Shown here piece by piece: positions 33,435-42,690 of a stretch of 64,000 bases of DNA. The notes under the pieces were generated by a model. It searched no databases and was not told the origin of the DNA. It saw nothing but the letters and a program-made list of their open reading frames with translations. A program made the position numbers and the translations under genes. Numbering within the stretch: the first letter of the stretch is position 1; every line of letters starts with the position of its first letter. The stretch comes from Nostoc sp. C052 (GTDB lineage: Bacteria > Cyanobacteriota > Cyanobacteriia > Cyanobacteriales > Nostocaceae): NCBI RefSeq assembly GCF_013393905.1, contig NZ_CP040272.1:2232001-2296000 (forward strand). The letters are read 5' to 3'.

Positions 33435-33545
33435 CTATACAGTATTGCTACTACGATTTTGAACGGCGACATTAGCAATTTCCGCAGGAATACAACCATA
33501 AACTAAACCTCTGAGAAATTTAGTTTCAACGGATGTCAAGGCTTT
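33435..33545 (-). pseudogene. Short coding relic resembling the N-terminal domain of STAND proteins
   Basis: The minus strand reads KALTSVETKFLRGLVYGC then IPAEIANVAVQNRSSNTV and a stop, with a stop just upstream too. The pattern LT..E..FLRG...G..PAEIA resembles the short helical domain at the start of Nostoc NB-ARC/WD40 proteins such as the one at 51806. No start codon. The rest of the 33135-34083 gap is AT-rich with no gene I can support. Confidence 0.35.
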
Positions 33546-34083
33546 TTACTTTGCGGATATCAAACTTACGTATAACTTTTATAACTTTCAATTATTTTTA
33601 AATAATACAAATTCATCTTTTATTTAATCTGAATTAACTGCTGTGATTACTGCTATTAATGTATTTAAAGTAACTTAGGCAATAAATTAACCATTATTCT
33701 GTGAAATTCCCATAAGTAATAAATAATGAATTTGTAAAGAATGTAGTAAATTTCCTGATAGAACTTGGTAATTGCTGCATAGCGATCGCGATACTTAACA
33801 AAAAAATTAACGTAGCTTGTTTGAAACTTTATCCAAACAATATCTGTCTATCTAAATAATCAGGGTTTTTACTCTGGTGGATAATTTTAAGTATACACAA
33901 TACTGTGTTTCCAAAAATTCAGTATCGTTTCTCTAAAAGTTCAGTTATAACAAGCTCTGCTCAATTAAATGTTTTTGATAAAGGTGTAAATAATGACTTA
34001 TTTGCTGCGATCGCTCAAAAAAACCTTACAAAATTGAAGTTTCGACACAAAGACTACTGCATATTTCACCCCAATAAGCCTGA

Positions 34084-34311
34084 ATGAATAAATATAGTAT
34101 GAATGAGGTGTCAACCATGACTCGAATTCGTGACGTTGTAGAAAGAGCTTTAGCAACTGGCTATTTGACACTGGAAGCTGAAGATCAACTACGACAACTG
34201 TTGACTACCCGATATGACCTGGAAGATTTTAATGCTTTCATGACTTTGCAGGAAGCTGCCATGACTGGTAAGGTCAAGCAGGAGTCTAGAGAGCGATGTG
34301 GCATTAAGTAG
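34084..34311 (+). CDS. Small conserved cyanobacterial protein
   Basis: 75 residues or fewer, soluble. The core TRIRDVVERALATGYLTLEA, EDQLRQLLTTRYDLEDFNAF and MTLQEAAMTGKVKQESRE matches, from memory, a short hypothetical protein common in filamentous cyanobacteria. It is largely helical by pattern. The true start is unclear: ATGs at 34084, 34099 and 34117 are all in frame, and the conserved part begins at 34117. Role unknown. Confidence 0.65.
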   Translation: MNKYSMNEVSTMTRIRDVVERALATGYLTLEAEDQLRQLLTTRYDLEDFNAFMTLQEAAMTGKVKQESRERCGIK

Positions 34312-34330
34312 AGATGTAGCCTGCTATATC

Positions 34331-35050
34331 TCACCGACGGGGGCGTTTACCATCATCCTCAAAATCATCATCATCTTCAAAAAATTCCCAATCATCATCA
34401 TCCGCTTGATTGGTAGCCGGCGGCTGATAAGGGGGGATGATTACCCGATAATCAGCATCGTAAATTGATTCAGTTTTTCCCGCAGCTGTATTTTTTGGCT
34501 CGCGGTAGCTGTAGGAGTAAACTGAACCAGACCGAGAACTACTTTTGGCTTCTGATTGACGTTCGTAAGTTGTTGAATCTCTAGGCTGTTGAGCTTGAGA
34601 ATTAGGGGTAGGTGCTTCCTCTGAGGTTTCATCAAAGTTCCAATCATCTCCACTGCTATTTGTCTCCCAATCATCAAATACCTCACTGCTAGGCTCTTCT
34701 TTTTTACTAGCTGGTGGTGGAGGACTGGCAGGACGAGATGTCGGTTCTTCTCTCCGGGTTGCCTTGGCACGAGTTGAAGCAGCGGTTGTTCTGTTAGGGG
34801 TTTGGCGTTGTCCTCCCGGAAAATAATTGGATAATTTAAATAAGGTAGCAATCAATATCGATGTGAAAGCACCAGTGGTAGTACTGAACAAAATCCATAT
34901 CGCTAGTGGTAATGGTTGAGTTCGCATGCCCAAAAATACTAGCGATAGGGCAGGTGAGAAATTTTGGACTAACAACAGCGTTAGTCCTCCCAGTACTGCC
35001 ACCAATAGAATTAAGCGAATTACAGCCATAGCAATTTTGTCAGTTGTCAA
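34331..35050 (-). CDS. LapA-domain membrane protein with acidic disordered tail
   Basis: 239 residues. Two membrane spans at about 8-30 (AVIRLILLVAVLGGLTLLLV) and 47-68 (IWILFSTTTGAFTSILIATL) with the intervening FSPALSLVFLGMRTQPLPL form a LapA/DUF1049 domain. The remaining ~165 residues are low complexity: Pro/Ser/Glu-rich, then SVYSYSYREP, and an acidic end (DDDDWEFFEDDDDFEDDG) closed by RPRR. The cyanobacterial role is unknown. It lies downstream of ubiX on the same strand but 336 bp away across a repeat tract. Confidence 0.78.
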   Translation of the reverse strand: MTTDKIAMAVIRLILLVAVLGGLTLLLVQNFSPALSLVFLGMRTQPLPLAIWILFSTTTGAFTSILIATLFKLSNYFPGGQRQTPNRTTAASTRAKATRREEPTSRPASPPPPASKKEEPSSEVFDDWETNSSGDDWNFDETSEEAPTPNSQAQQPRDSTTYERQSEAKSSSRSGSVYSYSYREPKNTAAGKTESIYDADYRVIIPPYQPPATNQADDDDWEFFEDDDDFEDDGKRPRR

Positions 35051-35386
35051 TTATCAGTGATCAGTTGTCAGTAGTCAGTTATCAGTCTGATTATTCTTCG
35101 CTAATTACTGTTCACCCTACTCAGTGCTGAGTAGTGAGTGCCTCGGCAAGCGAGTAAATCAAGAATTACTCAGTACTTATGTACTTGGGTTTGAGCAAGG
35201 CCCCTTGTGGGGGATCTTCTTTTCTAAGGAGGAGGTTGATAACCCGCAAGAAATTGGACGGTCTTTCTAACTCAGCACTTAGCACTCAGCACTCAGCACT
35301 CTTCATTGACTACTGACACTATCAGCCATCTCTATCATTACCTTTTTAGGACTATTGTGAAATTTACAATAAATCCATTCAGGACG

Positions 35387-36007
35387 TTAGCGACGACCTT
35401 GCCACCGCTGAATTGGGATGCAGTCAATATCTAGTTGATCTAAAGCACGGGCAACTACAAAATCAACTAAATCCTCGATGGTTTGGGGATTGTGATACCA
35501 GGCGGGAATAGCGGGGACAACTCTAACTCCAACTTCTGCTAAAGAAGTTAAGTTACGTAGGTGGATGAGGCTAAAAGGGGTTTCACGCGGGACAATTACG
35601 AGCTTTCGCCCTTCTTTGAGTTGGACATCCGCTGCCCGTTCTAGTAAATCGGAACTCAAGCCAACTGCTAGCTTTGCCACTGTACTCATGCTGCATGGAA
35701 TAATCATCATCCCCAGAGTGGCAAAGGAACCACTAGCAATTCCAGCTCCAACATCGCTCCAAGGATGACAGCGTAGTTTACCCGCAAGTGCAACACCAGC
35801 TTGCTCTCGCCAGAATTGTTCTTGCCCGGTTGGTTCTGGTGGCATCCGAATTTCCTGTTCTGACTGCCAAACCATGTAAGTTGATTTAGAGGCGACCAAT
35901 TCAATACTATACTCAGCTTCTAGCAAAAATTTGATCGCGCGAACAGCGTAAATCAGGCCAGATGCGCCCGATACGCCTAAAATTAAAGGTTTGGTGTTAT
36001 TTGACAC
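35387..36007 (-). CDS. ubiX: Flavin prenyltransferase UbiX
   Basis: Makes the prenylated FMN cofactor used by UbiD-type decarboxylases. 206 residues. ILGVSGASGLIYAVRAIKFL (FMN loop), CSMSTVAKLAVGLSSDLLER, KLVIVPRETPFSLIHLRNL and VPAIPAWYHNPQTIEDLVDF are the family motifs. It begins 17 bp after the RNB-family gene stop, so the two are probably cotranscribed. Confidence 0.95.
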   Translation of the reverse strand: MSNNTKPLILGVSGASGLIYAVRAIKFLLEAEYSIELVASKSTYMVWQSEQEIRMPPEPTGQEQFWREQAGVALAGKLRCHPWSDVGAGIASGSFATLGMMIIPCSMSTVAKLAVGLSSDLLERAADVQLKEGRKLVIVPRETPFSLIHLRNLTSLAEVGVRVVPAIPAWYHNPQTIEDLVDFVVARALDQLDIDCIPIQRWQGRR

Positions 36008-36024
36008 TTAAAATGTAGTTAATT

Positions 36025-38382
36025 TTACTCATCATCCGAGTAAGGATCTAGGTCATCAGGCTCAATATCATTTGGTAAGTAGAGGTCTGAAAGTTCGTCA
36101 TTAGAATCATTGGCAGTTAGATTTTTGGCTACACCATCGCTGCCGACTGTTACCAAATCAATTTGCTGACGGTAGTAGTCGACACTCTTAACTTGGACAG
36201 CGACGCGATCGCCTAATCGATAAGAAGCGCGATTTTTGCGACCAAAAAGTGCTTGTTGTCTGGCGCGATATTCATACCAATCATCTTTGAGGGAGCTGAC
36301 GTGTACCAATCCTTCTACCCGCAAAGGTACACCCGGATTACTGCTGGATTCTACCTCGGCGGCTGGTACTTCAATTTCCACAAAGAAACCGTAGGATTGC
36401 ACCCCGGTAATCACGCCTTGAAATACCTGACCGATGCGTTGCTTCATCAGTTGGGCTTTTTGCAGTCCGGCTAAATCAGCTTCGGCTTCTTGGACTTCCT
36501 TTTCTCGGTCGTTGATTTGGACAATTACCCTAGTTAAGTCGCTTTGCAATTCTTGTTGCAACTCTGGGGGTAAAACGTTCCAGTTAATTTCCTCGTGGCT
36601 GGAGGAGTGGCGGAGGTTAACCCGTTCTCTCACACGGGTATTGCGGCGATCGCGCCCGTTTTCGAGTAGGGTGTAATACACTCTCTGCATCAGCAAATCT
36701 GGGTAACGCCGCAAGGGAGCGCTAAAGTGGACATATTGCGGTAGTGCCAGACCAAAGTGAGAGCCTTTGGTAGTGCTGTATGCAGACGGCTTCAGTGTAT
36801 CTTGTAATAAGTAGGTAAGAACTTGCTCAGAGGGAGATTCAGCAAAAGCTGTGGTCAAATGTTGATAATCTAAGGGTTGGATATCGACTTCTGGATCTAG
36901 TGTGAGATCAACGCCTAAATTGACTGCCAATTTCAGCATTTCTTGGACATCTTCAACATCGGGTGTACCTTGAACTCGCCAGATAGCGGGAACCCCAAGG
37001 GCATTTAAGTGAGTTGCAAATAGTTGGTTAACTAATAGTACCAACTCCGTGAGTAGCGATCGCACTGGTAAATCATTCACCACCACAGCCCCTAAAATCC
37101 CCTCATCATAATAGGCGTTTTGGCTAGGCGGTAGATTTAACTGGAGACTACCACGAGTTAACCGCACTTGTTTCACGGCTGTTTGCAAGGCTTGGAGGTC
37201 TTGCAAGATTTGGGAAATCTGTGGAGATTGATGTTGAGATTCACCTGTAAGAATTGCTTGAGCTTGTTCAGTACTTAGTGCAGTTTCTACATTGATGACA
37301 CTGGGTTGAATTTCCCATTCCAACACTTCTCCCGATTTGGGATCAATGGTAATTAAAAAAGAGATGGTTAAGCGATCGCTCCCAGGTACTAGAGAACAGC
37401 GTTCTGCCACAGTTGGGGGCAAGATTGGCAACACCAATTCTCCCAAATAAACTGATTTACCCCGTTTGAGTGCTTCTCGATCTAGAGGTTCGTCAGGTTG
37501 GACATAGTGAGAAACATCAGTGATATGAACGCCTAAAAGCCAATTTCCGGCTAAGTTTTTTTCTAGACTAAAAGCGTTTTCGATAAATTTGGTGTCGCCG
37601 CCATTTACCCCTTCAATAGTGAGAGTAAACAAATTACGTAAATCTAGCCGATTTTTCAGGTCTGCTTTCAGCAGCTTTTTGGGCAACCTGGCGGCTGCTT
37701 CAACGACATTATCTGGAAAAGTCCGGGAAAGGTCGTGTTTGCACGTAACTAAATCTATATCAGCAGCAGCTTCGGCATCGCTACCGAGGATTTGCACGAC
37801 TCTACCGAGGGGAGGATATTGTGCCAACGGATAACGCAAAACTTCCACATGAACCAGGTGATCGATCGCTTCTTCTAACTTTGCCCCGTTAGGTTGAATC
37901 TTGAGTTCAAATAGCAATCGATCGTCTAAAGGCACAGCCCGAAAACCAGTTTCTACCTGCTTAATTCGTGCCAGTAACGTGTGGTTGGAACGTTCGAGAA
38001 TCAGCTTGACTTCCCCTTCAGGAGAGCGGCGGCGACTGCCTTCTTTGAGAACTCTCACCAAAACGCGATCGCCATTCCAAGCATTACTCAGATGACTTTC
38101 GCGGATGTAAATATCCTCAGCGCCTTCCACATCTTGAATAGCAAAGCAAAAGCCCTTACTAGAACAACGGAGTTTTGCCTCGATTACGCCGTCTTCTGAG
38201 ACACGGCGGTACTTGCCCCGTTCCTTCACTAAAATACCGATTTTTTCGAGAACATCTAAGGCAATGTGAAGTTTTTGTAAACTTTTTTCATCTTCACAGC
38301 CAAGCTTCTTTTCTAAAACCTTCCGAGCTACCAATTTATCATCGGTGAAATTGGCAAGGAGTGTAGCGATTGAAAATTCCAT
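36025..38382 (-). CDS. RNase II/R-family (RNB) protein with altered catalytic site
   Basis: 785 residues with RNase R architecture. A winged-helix/cold-shock N-terminal part (VLEKIGILVKERGKYRRVSE, FCFAIQDVEGAEDIYI) precedes an RNB domain (about 245-590) and a C-terminal S1 domain (about 655-750, GQVFQGVITGVQSYGFFVEI). In active enzymes the RNB core reads TID...KDFDDA, with four metal-binding Asp. Here the segment is TIEGVNGGDTKFIENAFS, so those positions are E, F, E and N, with inserted residues. The RNA-binding RRYPDLLMQR is intact. Cyanobacterial RNB proteins of this size are sometimes labelled Zam. Probably RNA-binding; nuclease activity is doubtful. Same strand and 17 bp ahead of ubiX. 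Confidence 0.88.
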   Translation of the reverse strand: MEFSIATLLANFTDDKLVARKVLEKKLGCEDEKSLQKLHIALDVLEKIGILVKERGKYRRVSEDGVIEAKLRCSSKGFCFAIQDVEGAEDIYIRESHLSNAWNGDRVLVRVLKEGSRRRSPEGEVKLILERSNHTLLARIKQVETGFRAVPLDDRLLFELKIQPNGAKLEEAIDHLVHVEVLRYPLAQYPPLGRVVQILGSDAEAAADIDLVTCKHDLSRTFPDNVVEAAARLPKKLLKADLKNRLDLRNLFTLTIEGVNGGDTKFIENAFSLEKNLAGNWLLGVHITDVSHYVQPDEPLDREALKRGKSVYLGELVLPILPPTVAERCSLVPGSDRLTISFLITIDPKSGEVLEWEIQPSVINVETALSTEQAQAILTGESQHQSPQISQILQDLQALQTAVKQVRLTRGSLQLNLPPSQNAYYDEGILGAVVVNDLPVRSLLTELVLLVNQLFATHLNALGVPAIWRVQGTPDVEDVQEMLKLAVNLGVDLTLDPEVDIQPLDYQHLTTAFAESPSEQVLTYLLQDTLKPSAYSTTKGSHFGLALPQYVHFSAPLRRYPDLLMQRVYYTLLENGRDRRNTRVRERVNLRHSSSHEEINWNVLPPELQQELQSDLTRVIVQINDREKEVQEAEADLAGLQKAQLMKQRIGQVFQGVITGVQSYGFFVEIEVPAAEVESSSNPGVPLRVEGLVHVSSLKDDWYEYRARQQALFGRKNRASYRLGDRVAVQVKSVDYYRQQIDLVTVGSDGVAKNLTANDSNDELSDLYLPNDIEPDDLDPYSDDE

Positions 38383-38449
38383 GCAGTGAACCGACCTTTG
38401 GTCAAAACATCATTTGTTGTTTAACAAAACAGAATTCAGGAGCCAGAAT

Positions 38450-38476
38450 GGGCTAAACGCCCCGCTACCGCTAACA
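38450..38476 (+). repeat. Small dispersed repeat, GGGCTAAACGCCCC type
   Basis: GGGCTAAACGCCCCGC then TACCGCTAACA, preceded by AGCCAGAAT. Confidence 0.75.
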
Positions 38477-38825
38477 AAATTTAATTCTGTGTGACTGGTG
38501 AACCAGCACTGCAAGAAGGTTTCCTTCTGTAGGTGACTGGTGAAACCGAAGAGCGGTAGCGAGTCCGCAAGCGTCTGAATCAAGGGGTTTAAGTCCTCCA
38601 CAAAAATTTTCTTGTTTTGTGGTTAACTTTTGTAGTGGTTGGTCTCTCTTACAAAGTTGCTCCTCTTGGGGAGACCCCAAGACCGCACTTTGCGCTGAAT
38701 TCCCCACTATCTTGATTCTGAATTCTGAATTCTGAATTCTGAATTCTTCTTTAATCTGGTTCTTTCCTGTATACCCTCACGGCTTACAGAAACAAGTTGG
38801 AAACTAATTGCCCTGGAGCAAGACT

Positions 38826-38907
38826 TCCTAAGTTCTAAGGAAAGGAAGCCCGACCCAGCAAAAGCGGGAAAATACTCCCACAGTTCCGAGCAAAGGAAGC
38901 CGACCCA
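38826..38907. repeat. Pair of degenerate 32-bp direct repeats
   Basis: Copies at 38826-38857 and 38876-38907 share AGTTC, then AAAGGAAGCC and GACCCA in the same order and spacing to within a base or two. They could be two domains of a structured RNA or a decayed duplication. Confidence 0.45.
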
Positions 38908-39846
38908 CGGACAACTCTGGGTGTCTACGAACTTCTCACTGCAAGATGCTCTCAGAATTTCCCTGCATTCAAGTCCCTTCACCTAAACCAAACTTAAGAT
39001 TGCACGCCTGATTAGAATTTAGCCCCGCTAGGTAATTACGCGACGGGTTTTTGAGAAGCTGGGTTTAGAGAACTCTCCATACTGCCCAAAAGCGCTATGC
39101 AGGTGAGCCACTGCGGTGAGGCAGCCCCCGTCTTCTCCCTTGGCGTTAGCCTCTCCCTTTGGGAGAAGGGGAGAAGCTAAAAGCGATAGCGAGTCTGCGA
39201 GCGTCTGGGGTCTCCCCAAGTGGAGCAACTGCCGTCAAGTGGCGTGGAAACTACAAGTGTTTAATTGTCTAGAGTGAAGGTAATTTTACGCCATTAGACT
39301 CTGATGTTTAACTAGGAGGAACTGCCGGTGAACCCAATTTTCCCACATGTAGAATCGGTAACAATTAGGTGAGCAGCTTAATAAGCAGCGAGGGTGAACC
39401 TTATCTCCATTATTGTAGATTTAGAGCGCACTTCCAGAAAATAGTTGTAGATATCGAGTTGGGTAATCAGTATAGCATTGCAAGCAAGACTACCCAGACA
39501 AGTTAGCACTAGCCAAAAGTTTCGTCAAAAAACACCTACTGCTACAATTAGGACACAAGGCAAAGCAAGAATATTACTTTAAAAGGGACTGGGCATTGGG
39601 CATTGGAAAAGGGAGCAACGCGAAAAAGTGAGATCATCGTGAAAACAGCAGGGGAGCAGGGGGAGCAGGGGAAGTGAAGAGAAAATTTTAGTATTTTTTA
39701 CGACCGGAATAGTCCTAAATACATTTGTTTCTTTCTCTCCCCCTGCCTCCCCTGCCTCCCCACCTCACAAAATCGAATTGCTCCCTTGGAAAACTCCTAG
39801 TCCCCAGTCCCTAGTCCCCATTCCCCTTTAGATTGGTAGCAGTATT

Positions 39847-40734
39847 ATGTTGGCTCAATTCCAGAGCTTGTATCCCAAAGGTAGTCTGATTTCTGAGTTA
39901 GTACAAATTTTTCAAGGAAAATATATTGTTCGGGCAAGCGTGCAAATTGAAGGCGTAACCCGTGCTACGGGTATGGCAGCAGCCGAAACAGTAGAAGCAG
40001 CAGAAGACCAAGCCAGAACCAGGGCTTTGATAGTCTTGGGTATTACAAATGCGCCACAGGAATCAGTGGCATTTCCCTCAAATCCAGTTTCCCCAGCGCC
40101 GCAAAACCCTTCCTTGAATACCAAAGTAGGGTTAAATGAGCCTGCTGCCTATTCCTCCGTAAAGGATGAGGAGTTTGTTAGTAATCAGTGGTCAGCAGTC
40201 AGCGACAAAGAAATATCTACGCCGCCCTCCAAAGGACTGAATATCAAACCAGAAGTAGTAACAAGCAGTAACGAACAATATGGGTACAGCAATGCTGCGC
40301 CCCTAAGTGACGATACCTATAGCCAGAATTTAAGTCAAAACTTTCCTGTGACTGGCAATCGGGAGCTAGAATTTGATCCTCCAGTTGAAAGCTTGGAAAT
40401 AACCTTTGATAACCAGTTAGAAAATCAAACCTTTCCAGCAATTTCTGCCAATAATGTCACACCATTTACACCCCGGAGTTACAGCCCTCAAGAAAATGTC
40501 GCTACCCCGTCAGGGAAAGGAAAGAGAAACAAGAAAGCTGAACCTGTGGATTTATCGGATGTAATTGCGAAAACAGATGTCGAACTTCAGCGTTTAGGCT
40601 GGACACCAGAACAGGGACGGGAGCATCTGATTGAAACCTACGGTAAGCGGGGGCGTACTTTGCTCACTGAAGAAGAATTACACGGATTCCTCAAATACTT
40701 ACAATCGCAGCCAGACCCAATAGCGGGATTTTGA
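39847..40734 (+). CDS. Protein with small N-terminal domain and one C-terminal WTxEQGREHL module
   Basis: 295 residues, soluble. Residues 1-70 form a compact domain (YPKGSLISELVQIFQGKYIV, RASVQIEGVTRATGMAAAE then EDQARTRALIVLGI) that recalls small RNA/DNA-binding or Rad52-like folds, but I cannot assign it. A disordered Ser/Pro/Asn linker follows (about 75-230). The last ~60 residues are one copy of the module SDVIAKTDVELQRLGWTPEQ, GREHLIETYGKRGRTLLTEE, ELHGFLKYLQSQP. The next gene repeats the same module, and even the linker TPFTPxxYSPQE is shared. Function unknown. Confidence 0.65.
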   Translation: MLAQFQSLYPKGSLISELVQIFQGKYIVRASVQIEGVTRATGMAAAETVEAAEDQARTRALIVLGITNAPQESVAFPSNPVSPAPQNPSLNTKVGLNEPAAYSSVKDEEFVSNQWSAVSDKEISTPPSKGLNIKPEVVTSSNEQYGYSNAAPLSDDTYSQNLSQNFPVTGNRELEFDPPVESLEITFDNQLENQTFPAISANNVTPFTPRSYSPQENVATPSGKGKRNKKAEPVDLSDVIAKTDVELQRLGWTPEQGREHLIETYGKRGRTLLTEEELHGFLKYLQSQPDPIAGF

Positions 40735-40814
40735 TTAGTCATTAGTTATTAGTCATTAGTCATTCGTAAAGACTAATGACTAATAACGTAGGCTGTTGAA
40801 ACTGTGACGAAGTT

Positions 40815-41963
40815 ATGAAACCTGTGAATTTTTCTGAAGTAATTGCTCAAACAGATGTTGAAATGCAGCGTTTAGGGTTGACAACAGAACAGGGACGGGA
40901 TCATCTGATTAAAACTTATGGGAAGCGATCGCGTTTTTTGCTAACCGATGAGCAATTGTATGAATTCCTGCAATACCTTGTATCTCAACCGACACCAACA
41001 TTAGAGGAAGTTTTAATTGCTGGTGATATCACACCGTTTACTCCACCTAATTATAGTCCGCAAGAGGATATAGTCGCCCTGACAGGGACAGGAAGGAGAA
41101 AAAAGAAAACTCAACCAGTAGATTTATCGGATGTAATTGCGAAAACAGATGTCGAAATCCAGCGCTTAGGCTGGACACCAAAACAGGGGCGAGAACATCT
41201 GATTAAAGTCTACGGTAAGCAAGGGCGTACTTTACTGACAGAAGTAGAATTATTAGACTTCCTCCAATACCTTGTATCTCTACCTACAACAGAATCCCCC
41301 ACGGATTTTGACGCGGAATATGAAGAGTTTCAAGATTTATCTACATACTCAGAAGAATCAGACAAGGTAATTACTAGAATGTCTTCTGAGGATTTATCTC
41401 AGATATTGGATAAAACTGATGTCCAAATGCAGCGTTTAGGCTGGACAACAGAACAGGGACGAGAACATCTGATTAAAGTCTACGGTAAGCGATCGCGTAC
41501 TTTACTGACAGAAGCAGAATTACTAGACTTCCGGCAATACCTTGCATCCCTTACATCTCAAGCAACACCAGCAGATTTATTGGATGTAATTGCTAAAACA
41601 GATATCGAAATGCAGCGCTTAGGCTGGACACCAGAACAGGGACGAGAACATCTGATTAAAGTCTACGGTAAGCGATCGCGTACTTTACTGACAGAAGTAG
41701 AATTATTAGACTTCCTCCAATACCTTATATCTCAACCAACACAAGCATTAGACGAAATTTTCATAAAAACTCCTAGCAAGCAAAGTAGAAATTTGCTTAC
41801 CCAAGAAAAACTACTAGGATTCCTCAAATACATAGAATCTCAACCTACAGTAGAATATCCCAGTAGAAATTTGCTTATCCAAGAAAAACTACTAGGATTC
41901 CTCAAATACGTAGAATCTCAACCTACAGTAGAATGTCCCACGGATATTGACGCGGAATATTAA
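40815..41963 (+). CDS. Tandem-module protein (four full and two half copies)
   Basis: 382 residues built from the module ending the previous gene. Full copies are at about residues 5-59, 102-157, 193-246 and 254-308. Consensus: AKTDVEMQRLGWTxEQGREH followed by LIKVYGKRSRTLLTEVELLD and FLQYL. Two half copies keep only the second part (RNLLTQEKLLGFLKYIESQP at 325-344; its twin at 351-370). Module 4 and module 3 are nearly identical at DNA level, so expansion is recent. No signal, membrane segment or catalytic motif is visible. A ~55-residue, helix-rich, basic module repeated this way suggests a binding scaffold; the ligand is unknown. Start ATG 40815. A terminator follows. Confidence 0.7.
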   Translation: MKPVNFSEVIAQTDVEMQRLGLTTEQGRDHLIKTYGKRSRFLLTDEQLYEFLQYLVSQPTPTLEEVLIAGDITPFTPPNYSPQEDIVALTGTGRRKKKTQPVDLSDVIAKTDVEIQRLGWTPKQGREHLIKVYGKQGRTLLTEVELLDFLQYLVSLPTTESPTDFDAEYEEFQDLSTYSEESDKVITRMSSEDLSQILDKTDVQMQRLGWTTEQGREHLIKVYGKRSRTLLTEAELLDFRQYLASLTSQATPADLLDVIAKTDIEMQRLGWTPEQGREHLIKVYGKRSRTLLTEVELLDFLQYLISQPTQALDEIFIKTPSKQSRNLLTQEKLLGFLKYIESQPTVEYPSRNLLIQEKLLGFLKYVESQPTVECPTDIDAEY

Positions 41964-41990
41964 GTACTTGAGCAGACCATCCATTCACAA

Positions 41991-42028
41991 AATAACCCCT
42001 CTTCATAAGTAAAGAGGGGTTATTTTTG
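41991..42028. terminator. Bidirectional terminator between the module gene and clpP
   Basis: AATAACCCCTCTT pairs perfectly with AAGAGGGGTTATT over an 8-base loop, followed by TTTG on the plus strand. The opposite strand also carries T-rich sequence after the stem. It lies between convergent genes. Confidence 0.85.
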
Positions 42029-42078
42029 TGGTTTAAGAGAATTTAAAGTGGTAAATCACCATTTACCAATCGTGACTA

Positions 42079-42690
42079 TTAATTAACAACTGCAACGGCT
42101 GGACGGCTACCGGCGGCGTGACGGTCAATCACTTGGTCAATCAAACCGTATTCTCTGGCTTCCTCTGGCGACATGAAAAAGTCACGTTCAGTATCTTCAG
42201 CAATGCGCTCAATTGGTTGACCTGTATGGTCGGCTAAATAGTCATTTAGCCGTTTCTTATGGTACAAAATTTCCCGCGCCTGAATTTCAATATCAGTCGC
42301 CTGTCCTTGAGCGCCACCTAAAGGTTGATGAATCATAATCCGAGAATGGGGTAGACTCATCCGCTTACCCTTAGCACCCGCGCTGAGGAGGAAAGCACCC
42401 ATACTCGCCGCCAATCCGGTACAAATTGTACAGACATCAGGGCGAATATGTTTCATAGTGTCAAAAATGCCCATACCAGCCGTCACCGAACCACCGGGAG
42501 AATTGATGTACATATAAATGTCTTTCTCCGGGTCTTCAGCATCCAAATACAGCAGTTGGGCAACAATCAAGTTAGCAATGTTGTTATCAACTTGTTGTCC
42601 CAAAAAGATGATGCGCTCACGTAACAGCCGTGAGTAGATGTCAAAGGCGCGTTCACCTCGACCCGATTGTTCAATAACGATAGGAATCAT
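42079..42690 (-). CDS. clpP: ClpP, proteolytic subunit of the Clp protease
   Basis: Serine protease subunit forming the tetradecameric chamber fed by ClpC/ClpX. 203 residues. The triad is intact: Ser96 in GLAASMGAF, His121 in RIMIHQPLGG and Asp170 in ERDFFMSPEEA, so this is ClpP, not the inactive ClpR. YINSPGGSVTAGMGIFDTM is the usual oxyanion segment. No clpX or clpR lies beside it. Cyanobacteria carry several clpP paralogues; which one this is cannot be told here. Confidence 0.96.
   Translation of the reverse strand: MIPIVIEQSGRGERAFDIYSRLLRERIIFLGQQVDNNIANLIVAQLLYLDAEDPEKDIYMYINSPGGSVTAGMGIFDTMKHIRPDVCTICTGLAASMGAFLLSAGAKGKRMSLPHSRIMIHQPLGGAQGQATDIEIQAREILYHKKRLNDYLADHTGQPIERIAEDTERDFFMSPEEAREYGLIDQVIDRHAAGSRPAVAVVN

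Larger units (their letters stand above)
38383..39846. other. Long repeat-rich intergenic region
   Basis: About 1.46 kb without a gene I can support. It contains a GAATTCT tandem tract (38716-38747), Nostoc-type repeats (GGTAGCGAGTCCGCAAGCGT at 38554, a CTCTCCCTTTGGGAGAAG hairpin at about 39151, GCGATAGCGAGTCTGCGAGC at 39183), two degenerate 32-bp direct repeats at 38826 and 38876, and GGGGAGCAGG tracts before 39847. The 91-residue frame at 38707-38982 runs through the tandem tract and is not convincing. A structured RNA cannot be excluded; I found no tRNA, tmRNA or RNase P motifs. Confidence 0.6.

Noticed and set aside
33905..34087. 60-residue plus-strand frame with GTG start
   Set aside because: No ribosome site or family similarity; AT-rich spacer.
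38707..38982. 91-residue minus-strand frame
   Set aside because: Its end is translated from a GAATTCT tandem tract (SEFRIQNSESR) and no part resembles a known protein.
38383..39846. Possible RNase P RNA, tmRNA or cobalamin riboswitch in the large gap
   Set aside because: I checked for the GAGGAAAGUCCGGGC core, a tmRNA tag/CCA end and the B12 box. Only GCCACTG-like fragments inside repeat DNA matched.
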